A stretch of 21,748 bases of DNA from an uncultured Oscillospiraceae bacterium. GTDB taxonomy: Bacteria > Bacillota > Clostridia > Oscillospirales > Oscillospiraceae. The translations under genes were made by a program, and so were the position numbers. The DNA is taken from NCBI GenBank assembly GCA_910577915.1, contig CAJTOM010000044.1, forward strand, positions 1 to 21,748, given 5' to 3'. Each line of letters starts with the position of its first letter. Position 1 is the first letter of the stretch. Under the pieces are notes generated by a model that saw only the letters and a program-made list of their open reading frames with translations, made no database searches and had not been told where the DNA came from. Of the stretch, positions 13,708-21,635 are shown piece by piece.

Positions 13708-14928
13708 ATGAGCAAGAAAGAGATCAAAAAGATTGTGCTGGCCTATTCCGGCGGCCTGGATACATCCATCATCATCCCCTGGCTGAAGGAGAACTACAAT
13801 AACCCCGAGATCATCGCCGTGGCCGCTGACGTGGGCCAGGGGGACGAGCTGGAGGGACTGGAGGAGAAGGCCGTCAAGACCGGCGCGTCCAAGCTGTACG
13901 TGGAGGACCTGGTGGACGAGATGGTGGACGACGTGGTGATCCCCTCCATGATGATGGGGGCCAAGTACGAGGACTACCTGCTGGGCACCGCCTTCGCCCG
14001 GCCCATCATCGGCAAGCGGCTGGTGGAGATCGCCAAGAAGGAGGGGGCCGACGCCATCGCCCACGGCTGCACCGGCAAGGGCAACGACCAGGTCCGCTTC
14101 GAGCTGGCCATCAAGCGCTTCGCCCCTGAGATGACCATCATCGCCCCCTGGCGGGAGTGGGACATCAAGGGCCGCGACGAGGAGATCGACTACGCCGAGG
14201 CCCACAACGTCCCCCTGAAGATCAGCCGGGAGACCAACTACTCCAAGGACAAGAATCTGTGGCACCTGAGTCACGAGGGCCTGGATCTGGAGGACCCCGC
14301 CAACGAGCCCAAATATGACCACCCCGGCTTTCTGGAGATGGGCGTTTCCCCGGCCATGGCCCCCGACGCGCCCGCCTATGTGACCCTGGATTTCGTCAAG
14401 GGCGTGCCCGTGGCCGTCGACGGCGAGAAGATGAAGGCCAGCGACATCATCCGCAAGCTCAACAAGCTGGGCGGGGCCAACGGCATCGGCCTGCTGGACA
14501 TCGTGGAGAACCGGCTGGTGGGCATGAAGGACCGCGGCGTCTACGAGACCCCCGGCGGCACCATCCTCTACCGGGCCCACGAGGTGCTGGAGATGATCAC
14601 CCTGGACAAGGACACCAAGCACATGAAGAGCAAGCTGGCGGTGGACTTCGCCGATCTGGTCTACAACGGCAAGTGGTTCTCCACGGTCCGCGAGTGCCTC
14701 CAGGCCTTCGCCGTCAAGACCCAGGAGCACGTCACCGGCCAGGTGAAGCTGAAGCTCTACAAGGGGAACATCATCACCTCCTCCGTCACCAGCCCCGAGA
14801 GCCTGTACTCCGAGAAGCTGGTCACCTTTGAGGAGAGCGACTACAACCAGAACGACGCCACAGGCTTCATCAACCTCTGGGGCCTGCCCGACACGGTCCA
14901 GGCGCTGCGGGAGCAGGGGAAGCTGTAA
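13708..14928 (+). CDS. argG: Argininosuccinate synthase
   Basis: ArgG joins citrulline and aspartate with ATP to give argininosuccinate, the penultimate arginine step, in the cytoplasm. The 406-residue protein has the normal length and the N-type ATP-pyrophosphatase P-loop AYSGGLDTS (12-20). The segment AHGCTGKGNDQVRFELAI, which lines the citrulline/aspartate pocket, is also present. GGGAGGG precedes the ATG at good spacing. It is the first gene of the arginine cluster, transcribed from the ARG-box promoter. A hairpin in the 78-base gap before argH could modulate read-through. Confidence 0.97.
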   Translation: MSKKEIKKIVLAYSGGLDTSIIIPWLKENYNNPEIIAVAADVGQGDELEGLEEKAVKTGASKLYVEDLVDEMVDDVVIPSMMMGAKYEDYLLGTAFARPIIGKRLVEIAKKEGADAIAHGCTGKGNDQVRFELAIKRFAPEMTIIAPWREWDIKGRDEEIDYAEAHNVPLKISRETNYSKDKNLWHLSHEGLDLEDPANEPKYDHPGFLEMGVSPAMAPDAPAYVTLDFVKGVPVAVDGEKMKASDIIRKLNKLGGANGIGLLDIVENRLVGMKDRGVYETPGGTILYRAHEVLEMITLDKDTKHMKSKLAVDFADLVYNGKWFSTVRECLQAFAVKTQEHVTGQVKLKLYKGNIITSSVTSPESLYSEKLVTFEESDYNQNDATGFINLWGLPDTVQALREQGKL

Positions 14929-14936
14929 ATACGCGC

Positions 14937-14957
14937 ACCGGGGGCTCCGCCCCCGGT
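14937..14957 (+). other. GC hairpin in the argG-argH gap
   Basis: A 9-bp perfect stem with a 3-base loop (14937-14945 with 14949-14957) follows argG, and a second C-run/G-run hairpin (14958-14977) comes right after. There is no T-tract, so it is more likely an mRNA stability or partial attenuation element than a full terminator. A similar G5/C5 hairpin occurs at 5709-5722. Confidence 0.5.
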
Positions 14958-15006
14958 TCCCCCTTCTTGCGGGGGGACACTTTACGAGAAAAACGAGGAA
15001 GACGCT

Positions 15007-16392
15007 ATGAAACTTTGGGGCGGACGGTTCCGCAAGGAGACCGACAGCTTAGTCAACGATTTCAACGCCTCCATCCATTTTGACTGCCGGATGTACCGGG
15101 AGGACATAGAGGGAAGCATGGCCCACGCGCGGATGCTGGGGGACTGCGGCATCATCTCCCGGGAGGATGCGGAGGCCATCACCCAGGGCCTGGCGGGCAT
15201 TCTGGCGGACGTGGAGGCGGGGAAGATCGAGTTTACCGCCGACAACGAGGACATCCATATGAATGTGGAGTCCCTGCTGACCGCGCGCATCGGGGCGGCG
15301 GGCAAGCGGCTTCACACCGCCCGCAGCCGCAACGACCAGGTGGCGGTGGATCTGCGCCTGTGCCTGCGCCGGGAGATCGTGGAGATCACTGGGCAGATTC
15401 TGGATCTCATCGAGGCGGTCCTGAACCAGGCGCGGGAGCATCAGAGCACCGTCATGCCAGGATACACCCACCTCCAGCGGGCCCAGCCCGTCTCCTTCGC
15501 CCACCACCTGCTGGCCTATGGCGCCCAGCTGGCCCGGGACGTGACCCGGCTGGCGGACTGCCGGCAGCGGATGAATATCTGCCCCCTGGGCAGCGGGGCC
15601 CTGGCGGGCACCACCTATCCCATCGACCGCTGGGAGACCGCCCGGCTTCTGGGCTTCGACGCCCCCTGCTCCAACAGTCTGGACGGGGTCAGCGACCGGG
15701 ACTACGTCCTGGAGCTGCTGGGGGCGCTGTCTATTCTGATGATGCACCTGAGCCGTTTCGCCGAGGAGGTGATCCTCTGGTGCAGCTGGGAGTTCAAGTT
15801 CATCGAGCTGGACGACGCCTACGCCACCGGCTCCTCCATCATGCCCCAGAAGAAGAATCCCGACGTGGCCGAGCTGGTCCGGGGCAAGACGGGGCGGGTG
15901 TACGGGGATCTGATGGGCCTGCTCACCACCATGAAGGGCCTGCCCCTGGCCTACAACAAGGACATGCAGGAGGATAAGGAGCCGGTGTTCGACGCGGTGG
16001 ACACGGTGAAGATGTGCCTGCCGGTGTTCACGGGGATGATCGCCTCCATGCGGGTCCTGCCGGCCAATATGCGCGCCGCCGCCGCCGGCGGCTTCATCAA
16101 CGCCACCGATTGCGCCGACTACCTGACCAAGAAGGGCATGCCCTTCCGGGACGCCTATACCGCCGTGGGCAATCTGGTCTACTACTGCACCGGGCGCGGG
16201 AAGCTCCTGGAGGAGCTGACCCTGGAGGAACTGCGCGGCATCTCCCCGCTGTTCGGTGAGGACGTGTACGAGGCCCTCAGCCTGGAGGCCTGCATGGGAC
16301 AGCGCCGGAGCTTCGGCGGTCCCGCCGTGGAGGAGACCGCCCGGCAGATAGAGGAGCTGACCAAGCTGATAGAGGAGTACCGCCATGGGTAA
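15007..16392 (+). CDS. argH: Argininosuccinate lyase
   Basis: ArgH splits argininosuccinate to arginine and fumarate. The 461-residue protein belongs to the fumarase/aspartase superfamily. The signature GSSIMPQKKNPD (275-286) carries the catalytic serine S277, and GYTHLQRAQP contains the catalytic histidine H155. HTARSRNDQVAVDLRL is the conserved first region. Length is normal for bacterial ArgH. GAGGAAG precedes the ATG. Its last eight bases overlap argC, which implies translational coupling. Confidence 0.97.
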   Translation: MKLWGGRFRKETDSLVNDFNASIHFDCRMYREDIEGSMAHARMLGDCGIISREDAEAITQGLAGILADVEAGKIEFTADNEDIHMNVESLLTARIGAAGKRLHTARSRNDQVAVDLRLCLRREIVEITGQILDLIEAVLNQAREHQSTVMPGYTHLQRAQPVSFAHHLLAYGAQLARDVTRLADCRQRMNICPLGSGALAGTTYPIDRWETARLLGFDAPCSNSLDGVSDRDYVLELLGALSILMMHLSRFAEEVILWCSWEFKFIELDDAYATGSSIMPQKKNPDVAELVRGKTGRVYGDLMGLLTTMKGLPLAYNKDMQEDKEPVFDAVDTVKMCLPVFTGMIASMRVLPANMRAAAAGGFINATDCADYLTKKGMPFRDAYTAVGNLVYYCTGRGKLLEELTLEELRGISPLFGEDVYEALSLEACMGQRRSFGGPAVEETARQIEELTKLIEEYRHG

Positions 16393-17329
16393 GCCGGTAA
16401 TCTATATTGACGGCAAGGAGGGCACCACCGGCCTGCAGATTTACGACCGCCTGGCGGGCCGGGAGGATATTGCGCTCCTGCTCATCGACGAGGACAGGCG
16501 CAAGGACGCCGCCGAGCGGAAAAAGCTGATGAACGCCGCCGACCTGGTGTTTCTCTGCCTGCCGGACGCCGCCGCTGTGGAGGCTGCGGCGCTGGTGGAG
16601 AACCCCGGCACCCGGATCATCGACGCATCCACCGCCCACCGCACGGCCCCCGGCTGGGTCTACGGCTTCCCGGAGCTGGGACCGGACCGGCGGGCGGCCA
16701 TCCGCGGCGCCAAACGGGTGGCCAATCCCGGCTGCTACGCCACGGGCTTCATCTCCCTGACCGCGCCCCTGGTGAAGCGGGGGGTGCTGTCACCGGACGC
16801 GCCCCTGGCGTGCCACGCCGTCTCCGGCTACACCGGCGGCGGGAAGAAGGCCATCGCCCAGTATGAGGCGGCGGAGCGGGAGGAGGAGCTGAAGAGCCCC
16901 CGGCACTACGCCGTGACCCTGGCACACAAGCACATCCCGGAGATGATGCAGGTCTGCGGCCTGACGAAAAAGCCCCTCTTCATGCCCATGATCTGCGACT
17001 TCCCCCAGGGCATGGTGGTGACCGTGCCCCTGTATCTGGAGTCTCTGGCCGGCCATCAGACCCTGGAGAGCCTGCGGGCTCTGTACCGGGACTTCTACGC
17101 CGGGGCCCGGTTCGTCACCGTCCGGCCCGACGACGCCCCCGCCTGCGGATTCATCGGCTCCAGCAATCTGGCGGGGACCAACGACCTGCAGATTTTCGTC
17201 TGCGGGAACGAGGAGCAGGCGATGCTGTGCGCCCGGCTGGACAACCTGGGCAAGGGGGCCAGCGGCGCGGCGGTGCAGAATATGAATCTCATGCTGGGCC
17301 TCCCCGAGGAGACCGGGCTGACGGGGTGA
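16385..17329 (+). CDS. argC: N-acetyl-gamma-glutamyl-phosphate reductase, short type
   Basis: ArgC reduces N-acetylglutamyl phosphate to the semialdehyde with NADPH. The 314-residue protein is of the shorter type-2 form, more familiar from proteobacteria than the ~345-residue type of Bacillus. It opens VIYIDGKEGTTGLQIYDRL, the Rossmann entry, and has the catalytic cysteine C117 in NPGCYATGF. HAVSGYTGGGKKA and the histidine-bearing HKHIPEMMQ are conserved substrate-site regions. The ATG lies inside the end of argH with GAGGAG seven bases upstream in the argH coding sequence. Confidence 0.95.
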   Translation: MGKPVIYIDGKEGTTGLQIYDRLAGREDIALLLIDEDRRKDAAERKKLMNAADLVFLCLPDAAAVEAAALVENPGTRIIDASTAHRTAPGWVYGFPELGPDRRAAIRGAKRVANPGCYATGFISLTAPLVKRGVLSPDAPLACHAVSGYTGGGKKAIAQYEAAEREEELKSPRHYAVTLAHKHIPEMMQVCGLTKKPLFMPMICDFPQGMVVTVPLYLESLAGHQTLESLRALYRDFYAGARFVTVRPDDAPACGFIGSSNLAGTNDLQIFVCGNEEQAMLCARLDNLGKGASGAAVQNMNLMLGLPEETGLTG

Positions 17330-17399
17330 CGGCGGCGGGGAGTCTGGGTTCCGCCTGACACGAAAACGGATGTATGCCGAAATTAGAGGAGAATTGACC

Positions 17400-18626
17400 A
17401 TGAGTACAACAATTACCGGCGGCGTGTGCGCCGCTCTTGGCTTTCGGGCGGCGGGGCTCCATGTGGGGGTCAAGACCCATGCCGCGTGGAAGAAGGACGT
17501 GGCCCTCATTGTCTCCGACGTGCCCTGCCGGGCGGCGGCCATGTTCACCAAAAACGTGGTGAAGGCGGCCCCCATCCACGTGACAAAGGCCCACCTGGCC
17601 CACGGCCAGGTCCGGGCCGTCATCGCCAACAGCGGAAACGCCAACGCCTGCGCCCCCCAGGGGGAGGAGAACGCGGAGCGGATGTGCGCCGCCGCCGCCA
17701 AGGCCATCGGCTGTGCCGGCGAGGAGGTGCTGGTGGCCTCCACCGGCGTCATCGGCCAGACGCTGAAGGTGGGGGTCATCGAGGAGGGCGTGCCGGAGCT
17801 GTACGGCCTTCTCGAGCGCAGCGACGCCGCCAGCGACGCGGCGGCCCACGCCATTATGACCACGGACACGGTGAAAAAGGAGTTCGCCGTGGAGGCGGTT
17901 GTCGGCGGCGCGACCGTCCATATCGGCGGCATCGCCAAGGGCAGCGGCATGATCCACCCCAATATGGGCACCATGCTGTGCTTTCTGACCACCGACTGCG
18001 CCATCTCCCAGGGGATGCTCCAGGAGGCCCTGGAGGAGGTGGTGCGCCTGACCTTCAACCGCATCAGCGTGGACGGGGACACCTCCACCAACGACACCTG
18101 CTGCGTCCTGGCCAACGGCCTGGCGGGCAACCGGGAGATCACGGAGAGAGACGAGGCCTACGTGGACTTCGTCATGGCCCTCCACGACGTCTGCTACCTG
18201 CTGGCCCGGTCCATGGCCAAGGACGGCGAGGGGGCCAAGCACCTCATCACCTGCACCGTCCGGGGCGCAAAGAGCGAGGCCCAGGCGGAGACCATCTCCA
18301 AATCCGTCATCTCCTCCACCCTCACCAAGGCGGCCATCTTCGGCTGCGACGCCAACTGGGGGCGGGTGCTGTGCGCCATGGGCTACTCCGGGGAGACCTT
18401 CGACCCGGAGAAGGTGGACGTGTCCTTCGCCTCCGAGGCGGGGGAGATCCTGGTGTGCCGGGCGGGCCGGGGGCTGGACTTCGACGAGGCGCTGGCCAAA
18501 GCGATCCTCACCGAGGACGAGGTGGACATCGACATCACCATGGCCGAGGGGGACGAGTCCTGCACCTGCTGGGGCTGCGACATCACCTACGATTATATCA
18601 AGATCAACGGGGACTACAGAACATAA
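17400..18626 (+). CDS. argJ: Bifunctional glutamate N-acetyltransferase / ornithine acetyltransferase
   Basis: ArgJ moves the acetyl group from N-acetylornithine to glutamate, recycling it, and bifunctional forms also make acetylglutamate from acetyl-CoA. The 408-residue precursor self-cleaves before a threonine nucleophile; the site reads KGSGMIHPNMGTML, with cleavage expected between G190 and T191. Most family members have Ala-Thr here, but Gly-Thr also occurs and is compatible with cleavage. The C-terminal CDANWGRVLCAMGYSG stretch is conserved. GAGGAG eight bases before the ATG at 17400 fixes the start against an upstream ATG at 17370. No argA or argE is in the window, which fits the recycling route. 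Confidence 0.96.
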   Translation: MSTTITGGVCAALGFRAAGLHVGVKTHAAWKKDVALIVSDVPCRAAAMFTKNVVKAAPIHVTKAHLAHGQVRAVIANSGNANACAPQGEENAERMCAAAAKAIGCAGEEVLVASTGVIGQTLKVGVIEEGVPELYGLLERSDAASDAAAHAIMTTDTVKKEFAVEAVVGGATVHIGGIAKGSGMIHPNMGTMLCFLTTDCAISQGMLQEALEEVVRLTFNRISVDGDTSTNDTCCVLANGLAGNREITERDEAYVDFVMALHDVCYLLARSMAKDGEGAKHLITCTVRGAKSEAQAETISKSVISSTLTKAAIFGCDANWGRVLCAMGYSGETFDPEKVDVSFASEAGEILVCRAGRGLDFDEALAKAILTEDEVDIDITMAEGDESCTCWGCDITYDYIKINGDYRT

Positions 18627-18682
18627 AAACAAATGTTTCGCGCGCGTGAAGCATGATCAGTTTTGGACGCAAGGAGGGGGCC

Positions 18683-19546
18683 ATGAATCTCAATCACAGC
18701 GACCGGGCCCAGGTGCTGGTGGAGGCGCTGCCCTACATCCAGCGGTACTACGGCACGACGGTGGTCATCAAATACGGCGGCAACGCCATGATCAGCGAGG
18801 AGCTGCGCAGGGCGGTCATCAGCGACATCATTCTCCTGCGGCTGGTGGGTATCCACGTGGTGGTGGTCCACGGCGGCGGGCCGGAGATCAATGAGCTGCT
18901 GCAGAAAACCGGCAAGGAGAGCCGCTTTGTCAACGGCCTGCGCTACACCGACGAGGAGACCATGGAGGCCGTGCAGATGGTGCTGTGCGGCAAGGTCAAC
19001 AAAAATCTGGTGATGACCCTCAACCGGGCGGGCGGGCAGGCCGTGGGCCTGTGCGGCCTGGACGGCGGGATGCTTCAGGCCGTGCGGCGGCGGGAGGAGG
19101 GGGTGGACTACGGCCTGGTGGGGGACGTCACCGAGGTGAACCCCAAGGTCATTCTGGACGCCATCCACGACGGCTTCATCCCCGTCGTCTCCACCGTGGC
19201 CCAGGGCGCCGACGCGGAGACCAGCTACAACGTCAACGCCGACACCGCCGCCGCCAAAATCGCCGTTGCGGTGGGGGCGGAGAAGCTGATTTTGCTCACC
19301 GACGTCCGAGGCCTGCTGCGGGACAGGAGCGACGAGAGTACCCTCATCTCCCAGGTGCGCCTGCCGGAGGTGCCGGAGCTGGTGGGTCAGGGGATCATCA
19401 CCGGGGGTATGATCCCCAAGGTGGCCTGCTGCGTGGACGCGGTGGAGAACGGCGTGCGGCGCACCCACATCCTGGATGGACGTATTCCCCACTCCATCCT
19501 CATTGAGGTCCTCAGCCACGCCGGCATCGGCACCATGATCTGGTGA
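18683..19546 (+). CDS. argB: Acetylglutamate kinase
   Basis: ArgB phosphorylates N-acetylglutamate, the second step of arginine synthesis. The 287-residue amino-acid-kinase protein has the ATP-site lysine K30 in VIKYGGNAM and the glycine loop HGGGPEIN (63-70), plus ADTAAAKIAVAVGAEKL. The N-terminal helix before the kinase core (RAQVLVEALPYIQRYYG) and the C-terminal HILDGRIPHSILIEVLSHAG followed by IGTMIW resemble the arginine-sensitive hexameric type. Feedback inhibition by arginine is therefore likely. AAGGAGGGGG precedes the ATG at 18683; the upstream in-frame ATG at 18653 lacks family similarity. Confidence 0.96.
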   Translation: MNLNHSDRAQVLVEALPYIQRYYGTTVVIKYGGNAMISEELRRAVISDIILLRLVGIHVVVVHGGGPEINELLQKTGKESRFVNGLRYTDEETMEAVQMVLCGKVNKNLVMTLNRAGGQAVGLCGLDGGMLQAVRRREEGVDYGLVGDVTEVNPKVILDAIHDGFIPVVSTVAQGADAETSYNVNADTAAAKIAVAVGAEKLILLTDVRGLLRDRSDESTLISQVRLPEVPELVGQGIITGGMIPKVACCVDAVENGVRRTHILDGRIPHSILIEVLSHAGIGTMIW

Positions 19547-19635
19547 GGGGACGGCGCCTCTTCTGTTTTGACCGGTTTGTCCAGGCGGCGGGCCGGAGTA
19601 TTCCCAATACTTGGTGAGCGAGGAGCGATTTTTTG

Positions 19636-20817
19636 ATGAATTTTACTGAGATCAAGGGTTTGGACGAGGCCTACGTCCTCCAGACCTACGGGAGAAACCA
19701 GGTGGCCATCGACCACGGCCAGGGGGCTGTCCTCTGGGATACGGAGGGGAAACAGTACATCGACTTTACCTCGGGTATCGGCGTGTGCTCCCTGGGCTAC
19801 GCCAACGAGGCCTGGGCCAAGGCCATCTACGACCAGGCCATGAAGGTGGGGCACATCTCCAACCTCTTCTACACGGAGCCCTATGCCCGGCTGGCCTCCC
19901 GCCTGGCGCCGGCGGCGGGCATGGCGGCGGCTTTCTTCGGCAACTCCGGGGCGGAGGCCAACGAGGGCATGATCAAGGTGGCCCGTAAGTACTCCTATGA
20001 GAAGTACGGGGAGGGCAGGGCCACCATCATCACCCTGAAAAACTCCTTCCACGGCCGGACCATCACTACCCTGAAGGCCACCGGCCAGGACCACTTCCAC
20101 GAGTTCTTCTTCCCCTTCACCGAGGGCTTCCGCTACGCCGAGGCCAACAGTATGGACAGCCTCATGGCCGCCGCCGGGGACGACGTGTGCGGCGTGATGA
20201 TGGAGCTCATCCAGGGGGAGGGCGGGGTGAATCCCCTGGACCAGGACTACGTCCGGGCCGTGGCGAAGCTCTGCGCGGAGAGGGACTGGTTGCTGCTGGC
20301 GGACGAGGTCCAGACCGGCGTGGGCCGGACGGGGAGCATGTTCGCCTTCCAGCAGTTCGGCGTCCAGCCGGACGTGGTGACCTTCGCCAAGGGCATCGCC
20401 GGGGGTTTGCCCTTCGGCGGCTTCATGGTCAACGAGAAGTGCCGAGGCGTTCTCCGGGCCGGCGACCACGGCAGCACCTTCGGCGGCAACCCTATGGCCG
20501 CCGCTGCCGCCAACGTGGTGCTGGACACCCTGACCCCCGATTTTCTGGAGGATGTGAAGCGGAAGGGGCAGTACCTCCGGGACGGCATCGCCGCGCTGGG
20601 GAGCCCCTACGTGTCCGGCATCCGGGGCATGGGCCTGATGGTGGGCGTGGGCATCCAGGGGATGACCCACAGGGAGCTGAAGGACAAGCTGATGGCGGAG
20701 GGGCTGCTGTGCCTCACCGCCGGGGCGGACACCCTGCGGCTGCTGCCGCCGCTGGTGATCTCCAGGGAGGAGATCGACCAGGGGCTGGCGGTGATGGCCA
20801 AGGTGATGGGCGCTTAA
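19636..20817 (+). CDS. argD: Acetylornithine aminotransferase
   Basis: ArgD transfers an amino group from glutamate to N-acetylglutamate semialdehyde, giving N-acetylornithine; many members also act in lysine synthesis. The 393-residue class-III aminotransferase has FGNSGAEANE (101-110) for the PLP phosphate, SFHGRT (137-142), the PLP-contact aspartate in ADEVQTGVGRTG (222-233), and the Schiff-base lysine K252 in FAKGIAGGLPFGG. Length is normal. AGGAG ten bases before the ATG supports 19636; a TTG one codon earlier is possible. It is the last gene of the arginine cluster and is followed by a strong terminator. Confidence 0.95.
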   Translation: MNFTEIKGLDEAYVLQTYGRNQVAIDHGQGAVLWDTEGKQYIDFTSGIGVCSLGYANEAWAKAIYDQAMKVGHISNLFYTEPYARLASRLAPAAGMAAAFFGNSGAEANEGMIKVARKYSYEKYGEGRATIITLKNSFHGRTITTLKATGQDHFHEFFFPFTEGFRYAEANSMDSLMAAAGDDVCGVMMELIQGEGGVNPLDQDYVRAVAKLCAERDWLLLADEVQTGVGRTGSMFAFQQFGVQPDVVTFAKGIAGGLPFGGFMVNEKCRGVLRAGDHGSTFGGNPMAAAAANVVLDTLTPDFLEDVKRKGQYLRDGIAALGSPYVSGIRGMGLMVGVGIQGMTHRELKDKLMAEGLLCLTAGADTLRLLPPLVISREEIDQGLAVMAKVMGA

Positions 20818-20822
20818 AGAGC

Positions 20823-20866
20823 ATAAAATCCGGGGGCGGCGCTGGTGCGCCGCCCCCGGATTTTAT
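20823..20866. terminator. Perfect 20-bp hairpin terminator after argD
   Basis: Positions 20823-20842 and 20847-20866 are perfectly complementary with a 4-base loop TGGT. The GC-rich core is flanked by AAAA and TTTT arms, so it has a T-run on both strands. It ends the arginine cluster on the plus strand and would block transcription from the insertion-sequence side on the minus strand. Confidence 0.88.
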
Positions 20867-20891
20867 ATGGCAGATCTGTGCTGCGGTTGCC

Positions 20892-21000
20892 GGTTGTGAT
20901 TTCTGGCCAGAAGTCAAGAATAATTTGCAGTAAAATAGAATAATCGGCAAATTTCACAAGTATCACAACCTGTTTTTAGGCTATATCACAGCAAAACAGG
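20892..21000. repeat. Paired inverted repeats between argD terminator and the IS30 remnant
   Basis: GGTTGTGAT (20892-20900) is the exact complement of ATCACAACC (20962-20970), and CCTGTTTT (20969-20976) is the exact complement of AAAACAGG (20993-21000). This AT-rich stretch has no gene. It may include the outer end of the IS30-type element, but I could not identify its terminal repeat. Confidence 0.45.
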
Positions 21001-21065
21001 CATAGCAACCCAGTCGGGCAGGATTTTCTCGCCCAGCTGAAACATTTGTATTCTGTTTCAGGCGG

Positions 21066-21521
21066 TCAAGCCGCCTGCACCTCTTCGTTAAACAAGTCGT
21101 TTGCCGATCTCCATCCCAGCAATTTCCGTGGGTAGTTATTCACCCATCGTTCCGCCTCTTCCACTTGCTCGTTTGTCACCGCGTCGAAGTTGGTCCCCTT
21201 TGGAAAAAAGCGTCGGATTATCCGGTTCATGTTCTCATTGCTTCCTCGTTCATACGCAGAATACGGATGGCAGAAAAATACGATGGTTCGTTTTCCCTTC
21301 CGGCGGTGTGCAATCTCTATCCCCTCAAAATCCTGGAACTCGCATCCATTGTCCACGGTAATGCTTTTGAACATCGTATAGAACAACTTCCCGAATTTCC
21401 GTTCCAGGCGGTTGATGGCCGTTACCACGCTTGCCGCTGTATGGTCCTCCAGAAGCATGACGATTCCCATGCGGGTCCTCCGCTCCGTCAGCACCAGCAG
21501 CGCTTTCCTTGAGCCTTTGCA
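21066..21521 (-). pseudogene. IS30-family transposase, 5'-truncated remnant
   Basis: The last ~151 residues of an IS30-type DDE transposase remain. Visible landmarks are CKGSRKALLVLTERRTR at the broken end, TVDNGCEF with the second catalytic aspartate, and HPYSAYERGSNENMNRIIRR followed by FFPKGTNF, which carries the catalytic glutamate region. The first catalytic aspartate, expected a few residues before CKGSRK, is missing: the reading frame is cut at 21521/21522 where an IS21-type end begins, and the next in-frame codon is a stop. The element is inactive as seen here; its 5' half may lie beyond the IS21 element outside the window. Confidence 0.85.
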
Positions 21522-21552
21522 GTGTCAACGCCAATTTGAAATTGTAAGAAAA

Positions 21553-21581
21553 CGCCGAAGAAATATTGTAGTTTTTCGGCG
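21553..21581 (-). terminator. Terminator after istB
   Basis: On the minus strand CGCCGAA (21581-21575) pairs with TTCGGCG (21559-21553), followed by TTTTCTTAC. It lies about 55 bases past the istB stop and probably ends the istAB transcript. Confidence 0.55.
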
Positions 21582-21635
21582 GGGGAGGGGGTAAGAAAAC
21601 TAAGCGTTTCCTTGCACAAAAAGAGTGTTCACGAT

